Shown: positions 25,626 to 38,602, counted from the first letter of the stretch. The stretch is DNA of 64,000 nt from Psettodes erumei (GCA_016785225.1 JAFBJZ010000672.1:708501-772500); one strand, 5' to 3'. Notes: generated from the sequence alone by a model not told the origin. Program-made: numbers and translations.

Positions 25626-25778
25626 CCCACCCCGCATAACAGCAGTCATGATGGAGGAGCACAATAGAACCGAAGAGGCAATATGGAAGCTCCCAATCCA
25701 GTTCTTATTCTAATGTTGTAATAACGTGGGAGGAGGGGGCGCTCATCAACCGATCATTGTGTCAGCACCGTCTCCAGA

Positions 25779-25779
25779 G

Positions 25780-25812
<33 letters not shown>

Positions 25813-25820
25813 CACACACA
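25779..25820. repeat. (CA)n microsatellite with one CG interruption
   Basis: CA run interrupted once by CG at about 25805. Confidence 0.97.
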
Positions 25821-26280
25821 AATATGCAAATGGATTCTCACATGGTTTTACACATGTCACTGGCAGCTGTTTTGGATTGTCCATTAGCCAGGCTTAGCCG
25901 GGCTAATTCAATGAAGCCAAATAATCATTCAGCTATTTTCTCTAAATCCCCGGAGTTTGTTTTCAGCGGAGCCACAATAAATTAAAAAAAACAACAACAA
26001 AAAAAAAAAAGAAACAGCTTGTGCAGCTGTGCCTGTGCTGCACCTTCGTGTCGCGGGCTTGCCGCTCAGCTCGGTGGCCGAGCGGCTACCTTCGCCTCCT
26101 CTTTGTGTTCGAGAACGCCGCGGCCTGCCGCTGAAATGCTGAAATGCGTACGAGTTTACCCACGTCCCTCAGCACTACGAAGGGACACGGTTTGTGCGTA
26201 ATTATGACAATTTTCAGCAGGTGGGTAAGCGCTCAATATAAAGACAAACAAACAACCGAGTGGAGCCTCCAGGCAGAAAA

Positions 26281-26350
26281 TCACAGACCGCCTGTGCATT
26301 TATTATCAATTAATTAGATATGCATTATCTTGCACAGTATTTACATAGAA
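26281..26350. promoter_or_regulatory. AT-rich homeodomain/POU-like island
   Basis: Within 70 bases lie TTATTATCAATTAATTAG, ATATGCATTATC (octamer-like) and TGTGCATTTAT. Such dense, non-repetitive AT-core sites are typical of vertebrate non-coding enhancers. Conservation cannot be tested from the sequence alone. Confidence 0.3.
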
Positions 26351-26525
26351 ACACACACACACACTTGCAAAGAAGGGTTAAACAGCTTTGGGGAAAGGTC
26401 AGATTTAATTACATCCAATACTTATCCCTCTCCTAGCCCTGAAACAATTAGAGGTTAATGAAGGAAGTCACAGAGAGCAGCTTTCTGAACGACTGTTGAA
26501 TAATAAGGTGATGGCAGTGCACAGC

Positions 26526-26526
<1 letters not shown>

Positions 26527-26553
<27 letters not shown>
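26527..26553. repeat. (GT)n microsatellite
   Basis: A pure GT run. Confidence 0.97.
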
Positions 26554-26556
<3 letters not shown>

Positions 26557-26690
26557 TATTACGCTGCGTGCCAACCAGTTGGTCTGTGCCTGTTAATTTG
26601 ACTCTGTCCAGAAATGCCTTTTATCTGTGAATACCACTTTCTCTTTGTGCAGCTATAGCTATATATATTTATACATTTGCCTTTGCTTCT

Positions 26691-26715
26691 GTGTGTGTGT
26701 GTGTGTGTGTGTGTG
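26691..26715. repeat. (GT)n microsatellite
   Basis: A pure GT run. Confidence 0.97.
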
Positions 26716-27593
26716 CGTCACATACATACCACACGGCCTCCTTTATGGCTCGTCTCTAATAGCCCAGTCATTTCACCAGAGCCGAGCCGCCCCTTTATTC
26801 TCCCCCACTAATCACTCGCAATTATGCCCAATCACTTTCCACAGACCGGCACCCTCCACGTAATGAGCCCGCCGCGAGGACCCGCCCGCTCGCCGTCAGA
26901 ACCCCCACGCCGGGACGTTCATGTGTGAAATTACAACCCACATTCCGAACAGTGCGCAGTGACGTTCCAGGCTCCCTGTAACGGAAAAGTTGTGGAGTCG
27001 AGCCCGAGCGAAACGCCCGAGGCAAGGTTGGGCTGGAATTTCAAGTTTTTTAAACTTTCAACTTTCTCGGCCCGTCTTCGAATGCGGGAGCAACAAATTA
27101 ATTCAGAAAGATGCAGACGGGCGCGACTACACCATCCGCTCTGTAACCCTGAAGAGATTTTCTCGTATTATTTTTGTTTTTCCTCTATCTATTATTTCCC
27201 CGACTTGCCAAACGCCCTTGATTCCTGATCTTTGAGGGTAATGTGGTACTTTGTGAGTTTTCATTTTTTTTCTTGCAACCTCGGCATCAGGGAAACTATT
27301 TGGTGAACCCTTTTGGATTTGGCAGGGAGTGGAGGGGGAATGAACTTATGTTCTTCTTTCTGTGGGATGGGGGGGGGTTGATGGAGCTAAATGATGACGC
27401 TGGGTCTCAAGTCTTTAGTTTTAGGACTTGAAAAAGACCTGGGAGCAGTAACTTAGCTGTTTTTTAGGACCACGGCCTTCTGGACGGAGATCTTGGCCGT
27501 TGTACCTGGAATCTGCTTCACCTTCCAGATCGGTTCCCCTCGATCCATCTTCTCGGCGGCTGACCTCCGAACTCTGAGTTCGGACCTGGATCT

Positions 27594-27617
27594 CGGACCT
27601 GGACCTGGACCTGGACC
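27594..27617. repeat. (GACCTG)n hexanucleotide repeat
   Basis: Four copies of GACCTG, with related CGGACCTGGAT just before. Confidence 0.88.
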
Positions 27618-28689
27618 ACTGCGGGTGGCGTGTCCCATCGGGACTTGGTGCCCTGTAATCCCCGCTTGGCACAGACGCTCCTCTCCGTGTTCACTGCCAA
27701 TGCAGCGAGGACAGCGTCTCTGGAATCAAGGACGCCGAGTTTGATCGAATTCAGCGCATCCTGTGCATCCAGCCTGCGACCTTTACAGTGACGGATGGTC
27801 GGCCCCACCATCGTTTAATGCTATTTGGCATTTATGAGGTTATTTCTCCTCAAAATCACCTTGCCACCAGTTTTTTTTTCTCTCTCCACAGAGCAAATCA
27901 CACAAACTGCTCAGTATTCAGCGGCAGAACCCACAGATACACAGAGCGAGCGTGCAGCGCACAACCGCTCTGGCGTGAACGGTCGCGCACACAAAACTAG
28001 TCACCTGTGAATGTGTAAACGCGCCGCCACCGAGGGCAGATCCACGGCGCCGCCACCTACGCTGACCCCGGTTTGTTTCTCCGCCGGAGGAGGATTTCTG
28101 GAGAGAGACCGACCTTTTCTTCCTCTCGCCCTCGCGCCGCGGAGCCGAAGCCGGGAAGGTTTGGCCGCGTTAAGCCCAAAGGCGGTTCTCACCGTCCTCG
28201 CAGTGCTTCCTGTCAACCTCGGTGTGGACTCCGCTGGTTTCTAGACAACGCCGGGAACTGAGATCCCAGAGTTCATCAGAATGTCTTGCCAAAACTGATT
28301 CCCCTTTTCTTTGGGAAGATAATTGTAATCCAGGATATTTGGCTTTTGTGCATTTATTTGCACGTGTATCAAGTACTGACGCCTGGTACAGTATAAATAA
28401 ATAAAAGTACAGTATGTCCCCCATCCAAGGAAACCTAGATCTAATGTGCAGTGAGGATCCTCCCTCGTCCCAGAACTGGCTGAAGTTCAAAGACGCAGTT
28501 TTATTTCTATTTGTATTTATTCACCATCTTCAGAGCTGATGAGCGCTGAGATCTGCTCGTCGACTCTGAATTATTTACTGCGAGCTATTTACAAAACCGG
28601 CAGAATCGCGGTGATCACATATTTGTAAGAGTTTGTACAAAACTTCCCCCGTCGCAGACGCGAGCAGCTGCAGCGTCTCTCACAAAACA

Positions 28690-28803
28690 AAACATCCACA
28701 TCTGGTGAAATTTTCATGCAAATCCGTCCATTGGTTTTTGCATAATCCTGCTAGTGAGCAAACAAACGCGACCGATTACATAACCTCCTTAGTGGAGGTA
28801 ATG
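28690..28803 (+). repeat. 3' end of a teleost retroposon-like repeat
   Basis: GGTGAAATTTTCATGCAAAT and CCGTCCATTGGTTTTTGCAT lead to AGCAAACAAACGCG and the end ACATAACCTCCTTAGTGGAG. This order and ending are a very common interspersed repeat of fish genomes. The end forms a small hairpin, ACCTCC-TTAGT-GGAGGT, at 28783-28799. Confidence 0.65.
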
Positions 28804-29871
28804 AAACAAAACAAAGTGGATGAATTGCTGGCATTTTGTTCTGCTGAGTGTTTGCTGTATATTTTAATCTTTGATGTTTAAAACATCAACAGTGAGAATG
28901 CGCTCTGTTTTATTATTAGTTACCTTTCCTGCTCTGAGTTTCTACTCCAGCACAGCTGCAGCGAGAGTCTTTTTCTCTGACTGAAACCCGCGGACACGCG
29001 GACATACGATTGTGGGTCCGTGCACGCGCGTCACAACACGGCGTCCGTTTCCAGGAGGCGGCAAAGTCAGGTGGAGGTGAGGTCCTCCTTCTGTCTGCGT
29101 TCGTCTCCCCGGCCTGAAGGGGCCCTCACTTCAGAGGCGGCGATCGATAAGGGGCACTTCAAAGTGGCCTCGGATCCGAGGGGCTCTTCAAAAGACGCGG
29201 GAGGCAGCGGTACTTAATGCGCGTCGGATCCTCTTGCATCAGCAGAGCTGTCGCGGCCGGTCGCAAACCTTCAGGAGACGCGACTCACAAGTAGGAGGTG
29301 AAGTTACGTGAGGCTGAGGAGAGAGGAGAGGAGGCAGGGAGGAAACTCTGGATGGACGGACGTCGGAGCTCTGGAGGCGGCTTCCACCTGTCCTCGGTTA
29401 TGACAAACACCTGGACCTCGTCCAGCTGGGGTCGCTGCTGTCAGGTGTGCACAGGTGAAATGCAGAAAGCAAATCCAGCTCAAAACTCCCCCCCGTAACG
29501 AACGCCTGGCGACGCAGGAACGAGGTTATGATGACGACGAGGAGATTAAACGCAGGAAGGAGAAGAAGTATGAAAATGCAGAAGAAGCCAGGAGACGGTC
29601 AAAAGGAATTTGTGCCCTTGAAACCGTCAAACGAGACGTGAGTCACAGAGAGTGAAAACCAGCCTAAACATCCCACGCGGCGGCGGCGGCGGCAGAGAAA
29701 GACAGGTGAACTTGAAATGTACAGAGCGCGAAAAAAAACCCTCCGAAAGACAAATGCAACAATGCAGCTTTGAAACAAGAAGAAAAAAATGAATTATAAA
29801 ACATCCTCATCTGTAGTTTTACATATCAAAGACAGTTACTGGGTCAACTGAGCCTTGTTCAAGGTAACACA

Positions 29872-29874
<3 letters not shown>

Positions 29875-29909
<35 letters not shown>
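29875..29909. repeat. (GT)n microsatellite
   Basis: A pure GT run. Confidence 0.97.
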
Positions 29910-29910
<1 letters not shown>

Positions 29911-30991
29911 ATTTATAAAACATGCGCACAGTTTTGTAGCTGCTGTTCATTGACACAGATACTCAGAGACTTTTTGCAGGATTTTACTCGTCAATCACAG
30001 GTTTATTGGCACCGTACATATTTTATTTATAACGGTTATGTTTTGGTCGGTCGTTTGCAGGATTAGGATTATGCAAACAGTAACGGAGGGATGAACTGTC
30101 AAGAAACCATAACATTTTGGGAGCGATCCAGACCCAGAACCCGGCAGGTGTAGTCGTGAGTCAGTTATTTGAGTCAGGCTCATATTATAAAAACAGATAT
30201 ATCTTGTTAAGTTTTATGAATGGCTGTTTTAAATCACCGGCAGCACCGACACGCCGACACGACTCCCGGCGGGAGGCGCGCACGCCGAAAACACAAAACA
30301 AAGATTAAAGCGGAGACAGAGGGACGGATAATTGAGGCAGATGCAGAGTCGGAGGGAAAAGCCAGACGGGGTGATGTCGGCTGTCCCCGGTCGTCCCGCC
30401 CAGCGAAGGACGTCATTTCTGTCCTGGACTGAAAAAAAAAAAAAAGAGTCCGCGAGCGCCACTTAAAGGACGAGACACGTGAGGCGGGGGAATCAAACAC
30501 AAAACATCACCGCAAACGCACAAAACATCAGGCTCTGACCGACTACTCACAGCAACTACAACAGCTGAATAAACTTCAGTAACCAGAGCAGTTTTGTCTT
30601 ATTCATCACCATCTGAGTGAAAAAAAAATATATTGTGCCATCATAAGAAATATTTAAAGGTGTTTTCTAAAGTTGAGCCTTTTCATCTTTGTCGAAACGT
30701 TGAGGAATTCTTCTCCTCAGGATCCGGATTGTTCCGATGAGAGGAGATCAAACCGGGGCTCATCAATCCTACAGTGGTTTTTCGTTTCCACAAGCCTGAG
30801 AACCGGAGTTAGTCACTCAAAAGTTCCCGTTTTCACCCAGGTCCCATGCTGCCTACACCTGTAACCACGCCCGGCGATGATGTCATGAACACACCTGTAC
30901 AACACCGCAGTAAGGTTCGTACACGCCGAGCGGAGAAAATCCCTGTCGGAACCGCTCTGAGATGTTTGAGGTTCTGCGCCTCGACTCCCTT

Positions 30992-30993
<2 letters not shown>

Positions 30994-31064
<71 letters not shown>
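30994..31064. repeat. (GT)n microsatellite, 71 bp
   Basis: A pure GT run, second longest in the window. Confidence 0.98.
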
Positions 31065-31066
<2 letters not shown>

Positions 31067-33205
31067 GTTTAACATTCAGGGCAGAGCCGTTCTCTCATTA
31101 AGATCTGTGAGATCTGAAGCAGAGGAGAGCTGATTGTGCTGTATTTTACACGCAGAGCCGCACATATGCAGGGATGGACGTCCGAGCAGCGCGCGCACCG
31201 CGGGGGTGTCCGATTAGATCTCGTCTCTGGATGGTTTTCGATCGGCAGATGCGGCGCCCCTCGCTGCGCCGGCTCCCCCTCGTGTGGCTGCATGTTAATG
31301 CGGCGGAGATATGGGGCGCCTCCGAATTATAAAGCAGGGCGCTGATTGATTATGCGACGGTTCCGACAGCAGCCGGGCGGAGGGAAAAGGCGCTCAGCCG
31401 GTCCCGACGCTCCTGACCGTCCGACCCCACAGGGACACGCATTCTCCACGAGCGGGGGGTTTTCCTCTCTGAACCTTCCCGTCATGGGCGAAGTTTCTGT
31501 GGAAGAAGTTTGACGTGAAACAAGTGTCTCTTTCTCATGTTGAAGTCCAGGGTTTTGTGGAGCCGTCTTCGGTCCAGTCAGTCGTACGTTCAGCATGTTG
31601 CCGGTTCACAGGTTAAGTCCGATCCACACGAGCACTTTGGATAAATGCGTCAGCCGCTGCCCGTGTCCATTGTCTCTGTAGCTTTCACGGTCTTTAAATA
31701 AAGTGTAAGTACAGGAGTAATGCACCGCTTTTCCCGGCTGAGCTGACAGCGGGGCTTTGGGTCACAGCAGGGAGCTCCGCCGCCTTAAGCCACTGATTCA
31801 GTCAAACGATGATTCAGTTCGGCGCGAAGAGCCGGAGCTAAAGACTCATCCAAACCTCCATCAGAAACCCTGCTGACTCTTCACACAGGGTTTGTTTTTT
31901 TTTCTTTCACAAGAGGCCTTCAAAGACGGCAGAACCGTTTCCTCTGAAGGTTCGGCACTTGTTCGTTATCTCTCCTAATCATGTTTGGCTAAAATCCCTC
32001 CGTGCGTCTTCACCTGCGCCATCTTACGCCACCGTCCTCGTCTTTTAATCTACAGCACGCCGTCCGCTTGTCATTCCCCCGACGGCCTCCGTTGCCTTTT
32101 CTGAAGAGTCTCCGTCGCAGCGTCTCACTGCTTTGCTGCGTCCACAGTCTTGCCACAGCTCATCAAAAGATGAATTGCCTGTGCGTTGCCCCGCGGCGCC
32201 TCAATAAGGTCCCCGGCCCTAAATCAACGGGCCGGTGCTCCACGCGTGTCGGAGAGCGGCTCCGGTTCTCCGGGGGCCGGACTGTGAACCTCCAGCGGGG
32301 AGGAGGTCTGTTTGTGCGTCGATTCAGGCGCTGGGAGTTTGTTGAGCCCGTCTGTCTGTTTCCACATGTCTTCACATCATACAACGAGATCTTCAAGGTG
32401 AGGTTTGTATTCAGGGCATCCACGTGACGACACTTGTTGGAAGCTCTCGGCGCTATGGCGACGCGCGGCGCCTGATTCCTCGCTGATAAATTAATAACCG
32501 AATGGCACATGACAGCATTTGTGGATCTGACGGCGCCGTCGTGAGAAACGGCTGCAAAAATCCAACCTCGGCCTCACACAGCGATGTTTTCGGTTCGGTT
32601 TGAATCAGTAATCAATACGTTATTGACTGTCAACCGGAAACCACCCACCCGTCCACTAAGCGGATATCAGCGAGGGCAGGCGGCGCAGCAGAGTTACTGT
32701 AAACTCTCCGTATGACGCGACGCAGTTCAACCGGACAACACGACGGCAGCTTGAGCAAACATGGCGGATGGATTTAGCGCATCATGTTGGATCAGCCTGC
32801 ATTAGCGTTAGCAGGCAGCTAAGACTCCGTAATCTGAACACTTGGTGACATTAATTAACTCGGGGAAACGTCTAATGAGCTCAGATTTTTCCCGGCTGGA
32901 GCCGTTACTCATTCGCGTTGAGTTTCTCGGAGTCTCTGCCACGTTCTACCAGCCCCGTCACCGACCCTGCCGAAGGACCGAGCCGCCCCCGGGACACACA
33001 AATCACGTCAGCGCTCGATTTTTAGAGTGCCGCGCTAACTGCCGCTAGCATCCATCCACCGCCACTCAGGCTCTACAGCCACTTAAACAGTAACCGGGCT
33101 CATTTTCCGAGAACGAGCCAGTCAATTATGAGCTCTATTTGCTGCAAATCCCAGCGGAAGGGAAAAGAAAAACACAAAGTCAATCAACTGAATGATCCCC
33201 CCCCA

Positions 33206-33223
33206 CACACACACACACACACA
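33206..33223. repeat. short (CA)n after poly-C
   Basis: A CA run of nine units following CCCCCCCC. Confidence 0.9.
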
Positions 33224-34612
33224 TCCCTAAAGTTGTATGGAGACGCACAACATTAGGGAGCCCCGGGGGGGAGGGCGAGCGCTAATGTATACCAGTCATC
33301 ACACCAGAAGCCATGCTGACTGTGACGCTGAAGAGAGGAAGAGAAGCTGCGGGATTTCGGATAATGTAAATCAATCAATCAGATAATCAGCTCGCAGCAC
33401 AGGGATCCACGGCAGCGCTGGCAAACGAGAATGTTTTATCTTTATAAGAAATGAAATAAAAAGTTGTTTCCATGATGGCAGAGTGCTCGGCTCTGCAGGA
33501 CAAGGACAACAAACCAGGACTCGCTGTGTCCAGCGCGACTCTGGAGCTGAATGATTTCTCTCCGGGGTTCGGGCCGAGGTCACGGGAAGTTTAATTTTTT
33601 TTTTTTTTTTGGGACCCTTTTGCTCTCCTTTTGTCCTTTTCATCCTCGTCTCGGTCACAGCGCCCAGGGAGCAGCGATGTGCAGCGGAGCCGCAACAACA
33701 GCGACCGGCCCGCACTACGACAGAGTCCGCGAATACCGGCGGGACGGATGAACCTTGTCGTCCCGCACAATGTATGATGGGAATCTTCACATCTACATCT
33801 GATGCGTTCATCGGTGACAAAGTGTGCAGTGATTGTAGAAATATGTTTAGATGTAGAAAAGCTCCATTTCCTCACCGTGGCTGCGGCGTGTTCCTGTAGC
33901 ATCTCGTACAACACGGCGGCGGGAAAATAACGGCGTCGTGGACGAAGTGCGGCCGCACGGCGTGGGAAACTGCTGCCTCATGACGTCCTCCCGCTGCGGT
34001 TGTCACGGCGGATTCCATCACTAACCCCTGCTTGCTCTGGTTGCGCTCATGCGTCGTCGTCCCGACTCCAAAGATTATTTCTAATCCCGAACGCACCTGG
34101 ATTCGGAATAACTTGAGGCCGGTGGAGCCAAACGCAGCGAGTCAAAAGTCATCCCGGACCCCCACATGACATTGTCATTGCTCGGCTGTGACGCTCCGAG
34201 GGGTGAAAACCCATCTGAAATAAATGGGCAGTAACTGGGCTAATGAGTGTGACAAAAGTAGACTTTGATTGCCAGCCTTTGTTCTGTCCGTCGTCGGAAG
34301 AGAGAGAGAGCAATTAGCATCGCTCCGACAGCCCATCAGAGCTTCGGAAATTGGATTTCGGTCCGGAGCGGCTTTGGCAAGACCCTCATCATCGCTCTGA
34401 CACGGCGGCGGCGCGGCGCACCTCGTCCAGGATTACGGCAAGTTCCAGCATCATTTGATGATGGCAAAACGAGAAAAAAAATAGGGGGAAAAAAAAAGGA
34501 GTTTGTCTCCGGATAATTTTCACGGCAGACACAAATAAAAACAGCTCAGTGTTAAAAAGCACAAGAGCAGGAATCTGTGAGCGCAGGTGGTGCGGAGGTG
34601 AAGTGCTGCAGC

Positions 34613-34624
34613 TCCATCTAGTGG
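34613..34624 (-). promoter_or_regulatory. CTCF-like core (TCCATCTAGTGG)
   Basis: The 12 bases fit the reverse CTCF core GCCMYCTRSTGG at 11 positions. A single short match is weak evidence for binding. Confidence 0.25.
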
Positions 34625-35599
34625 TTCAGCCTCTGGGAAACTGAAGCTCACGCTTCTCCTCTTTGTCGCTTCATTTATCCCAGCGGTTTACATAAGAGAA
34701 AAGAATCAATTCTGATAAACTAGGTTTTGTTCTGCTGCATAGAAATGATCAATACGTCACGTCTGTGAGATGATGCATGTTTGTCTGTGGCTAAATCTCA
34801 CACACGTGGTGTATTTGTACACGCTCTGTGGTACCGTCAATGTTTGGGAGGTGATAAAAGCTTGAAACATCCTCCTCCTGCTGTTTTATTTTGAAACAAC
34901 TTGCCCGGGCGTTCACTTCCTGCCCACGCGTGTTCCCCCTCTAACGTGTTGCACCTGTGCCTGATCACCTGAGCGTCATCGCCCCTAAAAATAACCGCAC
35001 GCAACAAGCGCTGGTCTTCCCTTTGCGGTCGGTGATCAGAGTCGCCTCACGTTCGGTGCTCGGGGAGATTTGGGTGGTGTTTGTTGCTCCCTCCTGCAGG
35101 AGCCGGGAGGAGAAGCGAGGGAGGCCGACGCAGCCCAGGTGAGAAGTTTGAGAACATCTTCATTCTGGGCTGACTCTGGCTGAACTTGAACCGTCTTGGG
35201 GCGGGAGCAGAGTTTCTTCCGGCGAAGCGTCTTTTTGTTGTTTTTTTTTTTACTGAAACAGCGCCGGTGTTATTTGTGGAAACGCACTTTGAAGTACTTA
35301 AATTAGCTGCTGCAGGAAAGGAGCCACTAATCACGACAAGCTGCTTTTTTTCGCTCCCGAATCACACACTGGAACCATTTTATGATTAATAAATGTACTC
35401 CAGACAGTTCTCAGCCCATAAGTCATCACTTATTTTTATTTTAGCTTTTTACAGCCACTGTTACTCTTCTTCACGGAGGCTGTCAGCGACTCTGATGAAG
35501 TCAGAGTCCCTGTTTTATTGAAGCACCTCCAGCACCATTTCTTAGAAAGTTTAAATTGAGTTTTTTGTTGAGTTTTCTTTTTTTTTTTTTTTTACTCTA

Positions 35600-35935
35600 T
35601 AAAGACTTCATTATTCCTTCAGATTGGCTTGCATATTAATCTGGAAGCTATTTGCATTCCACCGTGCTACAGCACAAACAAATAAAGAAGCGGCAGCGCC
35701 GAGCGAACTCCTCATGAATCAGCTTTGACGCAAATCACGCAGCCTCCCAACAAAAACAATCGCTTCTGTTCCAATTACGAGACGAAGCGATTTGCCGCAT
35801 GTGAATGGCCCGGAGGAAGACGACATCATTACCTTCATCATTTTAATTATGTATTACTTTGCCTCGGCGGCAAGCTGTGCCGCGCTAAGTGCTCGCACGC
35901 AAATGTTTGATGTTTGATCGTCGGCGCGTTATTAG
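35600..35935. promoter_or_regulatory. candidate conserved non-coding element
   Basis: A unique, repeat-free segment with ATATTAATCTGGAAGC, an octamer (ATTTGCAT), CATGAATCAGC, AATTACGAG and TTTTAATTATGTATTAC. The density of POU/homeodomain-like cores resembles vertebrate enhancers. Frames through it are short. Confidence 0.3.
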
Positions 35936-36057
35936 GGAAGCTCCCGACTATTAATGCATCACACGTTGTTCTTATAAAACATCAGGCGGAGATGAATTCT
36001 GATATAACCCTCCTTTCATACTTTGCCCGTGACAAGGCAAGTCATTCGTGAATGTTT

Positions 36058-36200
36058 TTAAAGGAACAGTTCGCCATTTTCTGGGGGAAAAAGTGCTCAT
36101 TCACCCTCGGTCTGGGATAACAGTTAGCTTAGCTTAGCTAGGGGAGGCAGCCAGCTCGTGACTGGAAATAGCGATACCACGTTCACAAACTGCATTTGAG
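36058..36200 (+). repeat. degraded teleost repeat (AAGGAACAGTTC start)
   Basis: AAAGGAACAGTTCGCCATTT, a GGGATAACAGTTAGCTTAGC segment and GACTGGAAATAG occur in the order of a well-known fish repeat that usually reads 'aaaggaacagttcaacattttgggaaat ... gttagcttagcttagcataaagactggaaac'. The middle part is shortened here. Confidence 0.55.
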
Positions 36201-36932
36201 GCGTGAAGAGTTAAAGTGCTCACGCATTATATCATATATATATATTACTGGGTCAGTGAAGTGGTGCAATGTTCTGGCCAGTCGGGGGTCCGGACTTGGC
36301 CGGAGTTTCAGAAAGCCGGAGAATCTCTCCTAAATTGAGGAGTTCCTGTGGGGACCCCTCACCCGTGATTTGATGGGAAGCGGCGAATCTCCACGGCAGC
36401 TCAGTATTCCGTTCGCCACGTGACGCATCTTCTCTTCTCCCGCCGTCGAGTATTAGAGGCCGGGCCGTGACACCGCTGTCACGGGCTCATCTGAATAAAT
36501 GATTCATGGCGCCGGGGTGAACGGCGTTGAGGCGGCGCAGGGATCCGTCCTCCCGCCTGCTGTCTGTCTATCTGTCCGTCCATCCGTCTCTAATCGTCTT
36601 CTCTGTCTCCTGCAATCACTCGCTCCCTCGCAAACGTTCCCGCGCCCCGGATCGCATCAATATGCGGGATGCAACAAGTAGGGTCGAGCGAATGAATTTA
36701 AATGTCAAGTGCACTCGAGCCGGCAGCTGGCGCCGCAGATTTGTGGTGTACACAGTTTTTCCGCGGCCGCTGATTTGTACGCGCGCGCAAAACCGTCTCC
36801 TGTCCGCTCTCAATTTGTCCCTTCAATTTCGTCTCCATTTCCTCCCCCCCGCTCTCCCTCCGACTCCCTCGCACCTCATTTACTCCGCTCGGCCCATTCC
36901 TCCGGGTTGAAACGCTGCAGGAAGCGGCGGAT

Positions 36933-37015
36933 TGAAGTCAAGTCAGGGACGGTTTATTTGTGCGGCCCAATATCACATTCAGTGTCTCAGCGGGGTTTAC
37001 AGGTCAATGACAACA
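36933..37015 (+). repeat. degraded teleost repeat (AAGTCAAGTC start)
   Basis: AAGTCAAGTCAGGGACGGTT, TATTTGTGCGGCCCAATATC and TCAGCGGGGTTTACAGG match a fish repeat usually read as 'caagtcaactttatttatatagcccaatatcacaaa ... cctcagagggctttacaat'. Confidence 0.55.
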
Positions 37016-37497
37016 AGCCCAACACGCCACCACCCACCAGACATGGCCGCATAAATTTAAGAAAGAAATGAAACCTGTGAAATACAGAGACGGATCTTGT
37101 TGAATGTAAAATATGATTAAAATGCAATCGCTTAATAAATCAGAGGATGAAATACCGTTGACTAGAGTAAAATAAACTAAATGGAAAATTAAATTACAAA
37201 GAAGGTCAGCGGGTCGTATAAATTACGGCATGTGAAATTGTAAAGACCTAGACACTTCATCCTCCAAACCAAAGCCCGTCGGGTGACGAGTGGCTTTTTA
37301 AAATCAGGAGCTAAGCATCATAAAGAAGTCATTCTGCGTTCCTGGTTTTGGCCAACAAACCCCATCAGCACGTCAGCGTTCGGTTTATTAAGTGCTGCGG
37401 GTCAGAACACTCGGTTCCACTTTAATCAAGTGGGCTGACAAAGTTTAGGAATAATGGGAATGCGTATGAGTAGCCTGACAAGGACTCACAGCCTCCT

Positions 37498-37499
<2 letters not shown>

Positions 37500-37539
<40 letters not shown>
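37500..37539. repeat. (CA)n microsatellite, 40 bp
   Basis: A pure CA run. Confidence 0.98.
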
Positions 37540-37543
<4 letters not shown>

Positions 37544-37715
37544 CCGATTCGGTTTGAGCGTTCCATTCATCACGAGTCCCTCTGTGAAGAAAATCTGCAG
37601 CCATTAACCTCTTTTCCTCATCAGGGCCAAATGGGCCCCCCCAGGGACGACGGCAGTTCAGCCTGCTCGAGAGGAGAACAGCAACTAAAGCAGAAATGTA
37701 AAAAAAAAACAACAT

Positions 37716-37716
<1 letters not shown>

Positions 37717-37768
<52 letters not shown>
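37717..37768. repeat. (CA)n microsatellite, 52 bp
   Basis: A pure CA run in the same orientation as the array at 37.5 kb. Confidence 0.98.
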
Positions 37769-37773
<5 letters not shown>

Positions 37774-38117
37774 ACACAGCAGCTGACCAAAAACATCAGC
37801 TCAGTTTCTGCAGGAATCCCATGAGTCAAAGCAGCATAATGAAAGGACCAGTGCAGTGGATGAATGGTGGCCTATGTAAAACGTTATGTGCTCAATGCTA
37901 ATGGATCAGGTAGAAAATGGATTGTAACATAATAAGTACTACTACTTGTGTACTTTTTGTTTTGAACGCAGCTTTATTTTTCGAGTTGAACTGAACCAAA
38001 TGATCCGAACGCTGGTTCCTCTGCTGCAGAACGGGATGTGCAGATGAAATGACCAAATGAATAATTAACCACCGCGCTCCCTGTAATCAGACCGAGAAAC
38101 TGAACCATGGGGAATCA

Positions 38118-38118
<1 letters not shown>

Positions 38119-38151
<33 letters not shown>
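38119..38151. repeat. (CA)n microsatellite
   Basis: A pure CA run. Confidence 0.98.
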
Positions 38152-38154
<3 letters not shown>

Positions 38155-38569
38155 CACACACACCTGCAACAATATCTGGAGGCATCGTGGTCTACAGAGC
38201 CTGTGAAGGGCGATAAGGACATAATAACGGAGACGAGCAGATTGCAAATCAGGGATTACCTGTCGGGCTGATGCTGGGTTCAGACTGTTACCTGGGACCA
38301 GATTGCCTCTGCTGCTCCGGGTCAAACTCCGGTGCTGTGAGCGGAGCAGGGGAAGAGTCTGGCCGTCGTTGTTGATAACAGGTATGGGACAGATTAGGTC
38401 GAGTCCTTACAGACATGTACAGTAACTGTCAGCTGTCAGGACGAGCCTGTTTACAGTAGGAGCAGAACCCCCCCCCCTGTTTGCTTCAGTCAGCACAGTG
38501 GAAGGAGCCTCTGGAGAGTCTCTAACACTGTTCTGCACTTTAAGTGAAATAAGAACGCTGGCTGATACA

Positions 38570-38571
<2 letters not shown>

Positions 38572-38599
<28 letters not shown>
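38572..38599. repeat. (GT)n microsatellite
   Basis: A pure GT run just beyond the probable nicn1 polyadenylation signal. Confidence 0.97.

Positions 38600-38602
<3 letters not shown>

Larger units (their letters stand above)
17990..26280. other. intergenic or intronic, no supported exon
   Basis: GC-rich unique segments alternate with microsatellites. Several segments are rich in TAAT/ATTA cores, such as about 20985-21095, and could be non-coding regulatory DNA. I see no splice-consistent coding exon. Confidence 0.5.
26716..36055. other. intergenic or intronic, no supported exon
   Basis: Long GC-rich unique segments are mixed with AT-core islands. Open frames such as the 141-codon one near 32.0-32.4 kb lack paired splice sites or a family match. 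I see nothing here that I can call a gene. Confidence 0.5.

Noticed and set aside
26060..26130. tRNA-like segment with TGGCCGAGCGG (A box) and TGTTCGAGAAC (B-box-like)
   Set aside because: The spacing between the boxes is too short, the B box has mismatches and no acceptor stem or anticodon arm folds; at best a chance match or pseudogene scrap.
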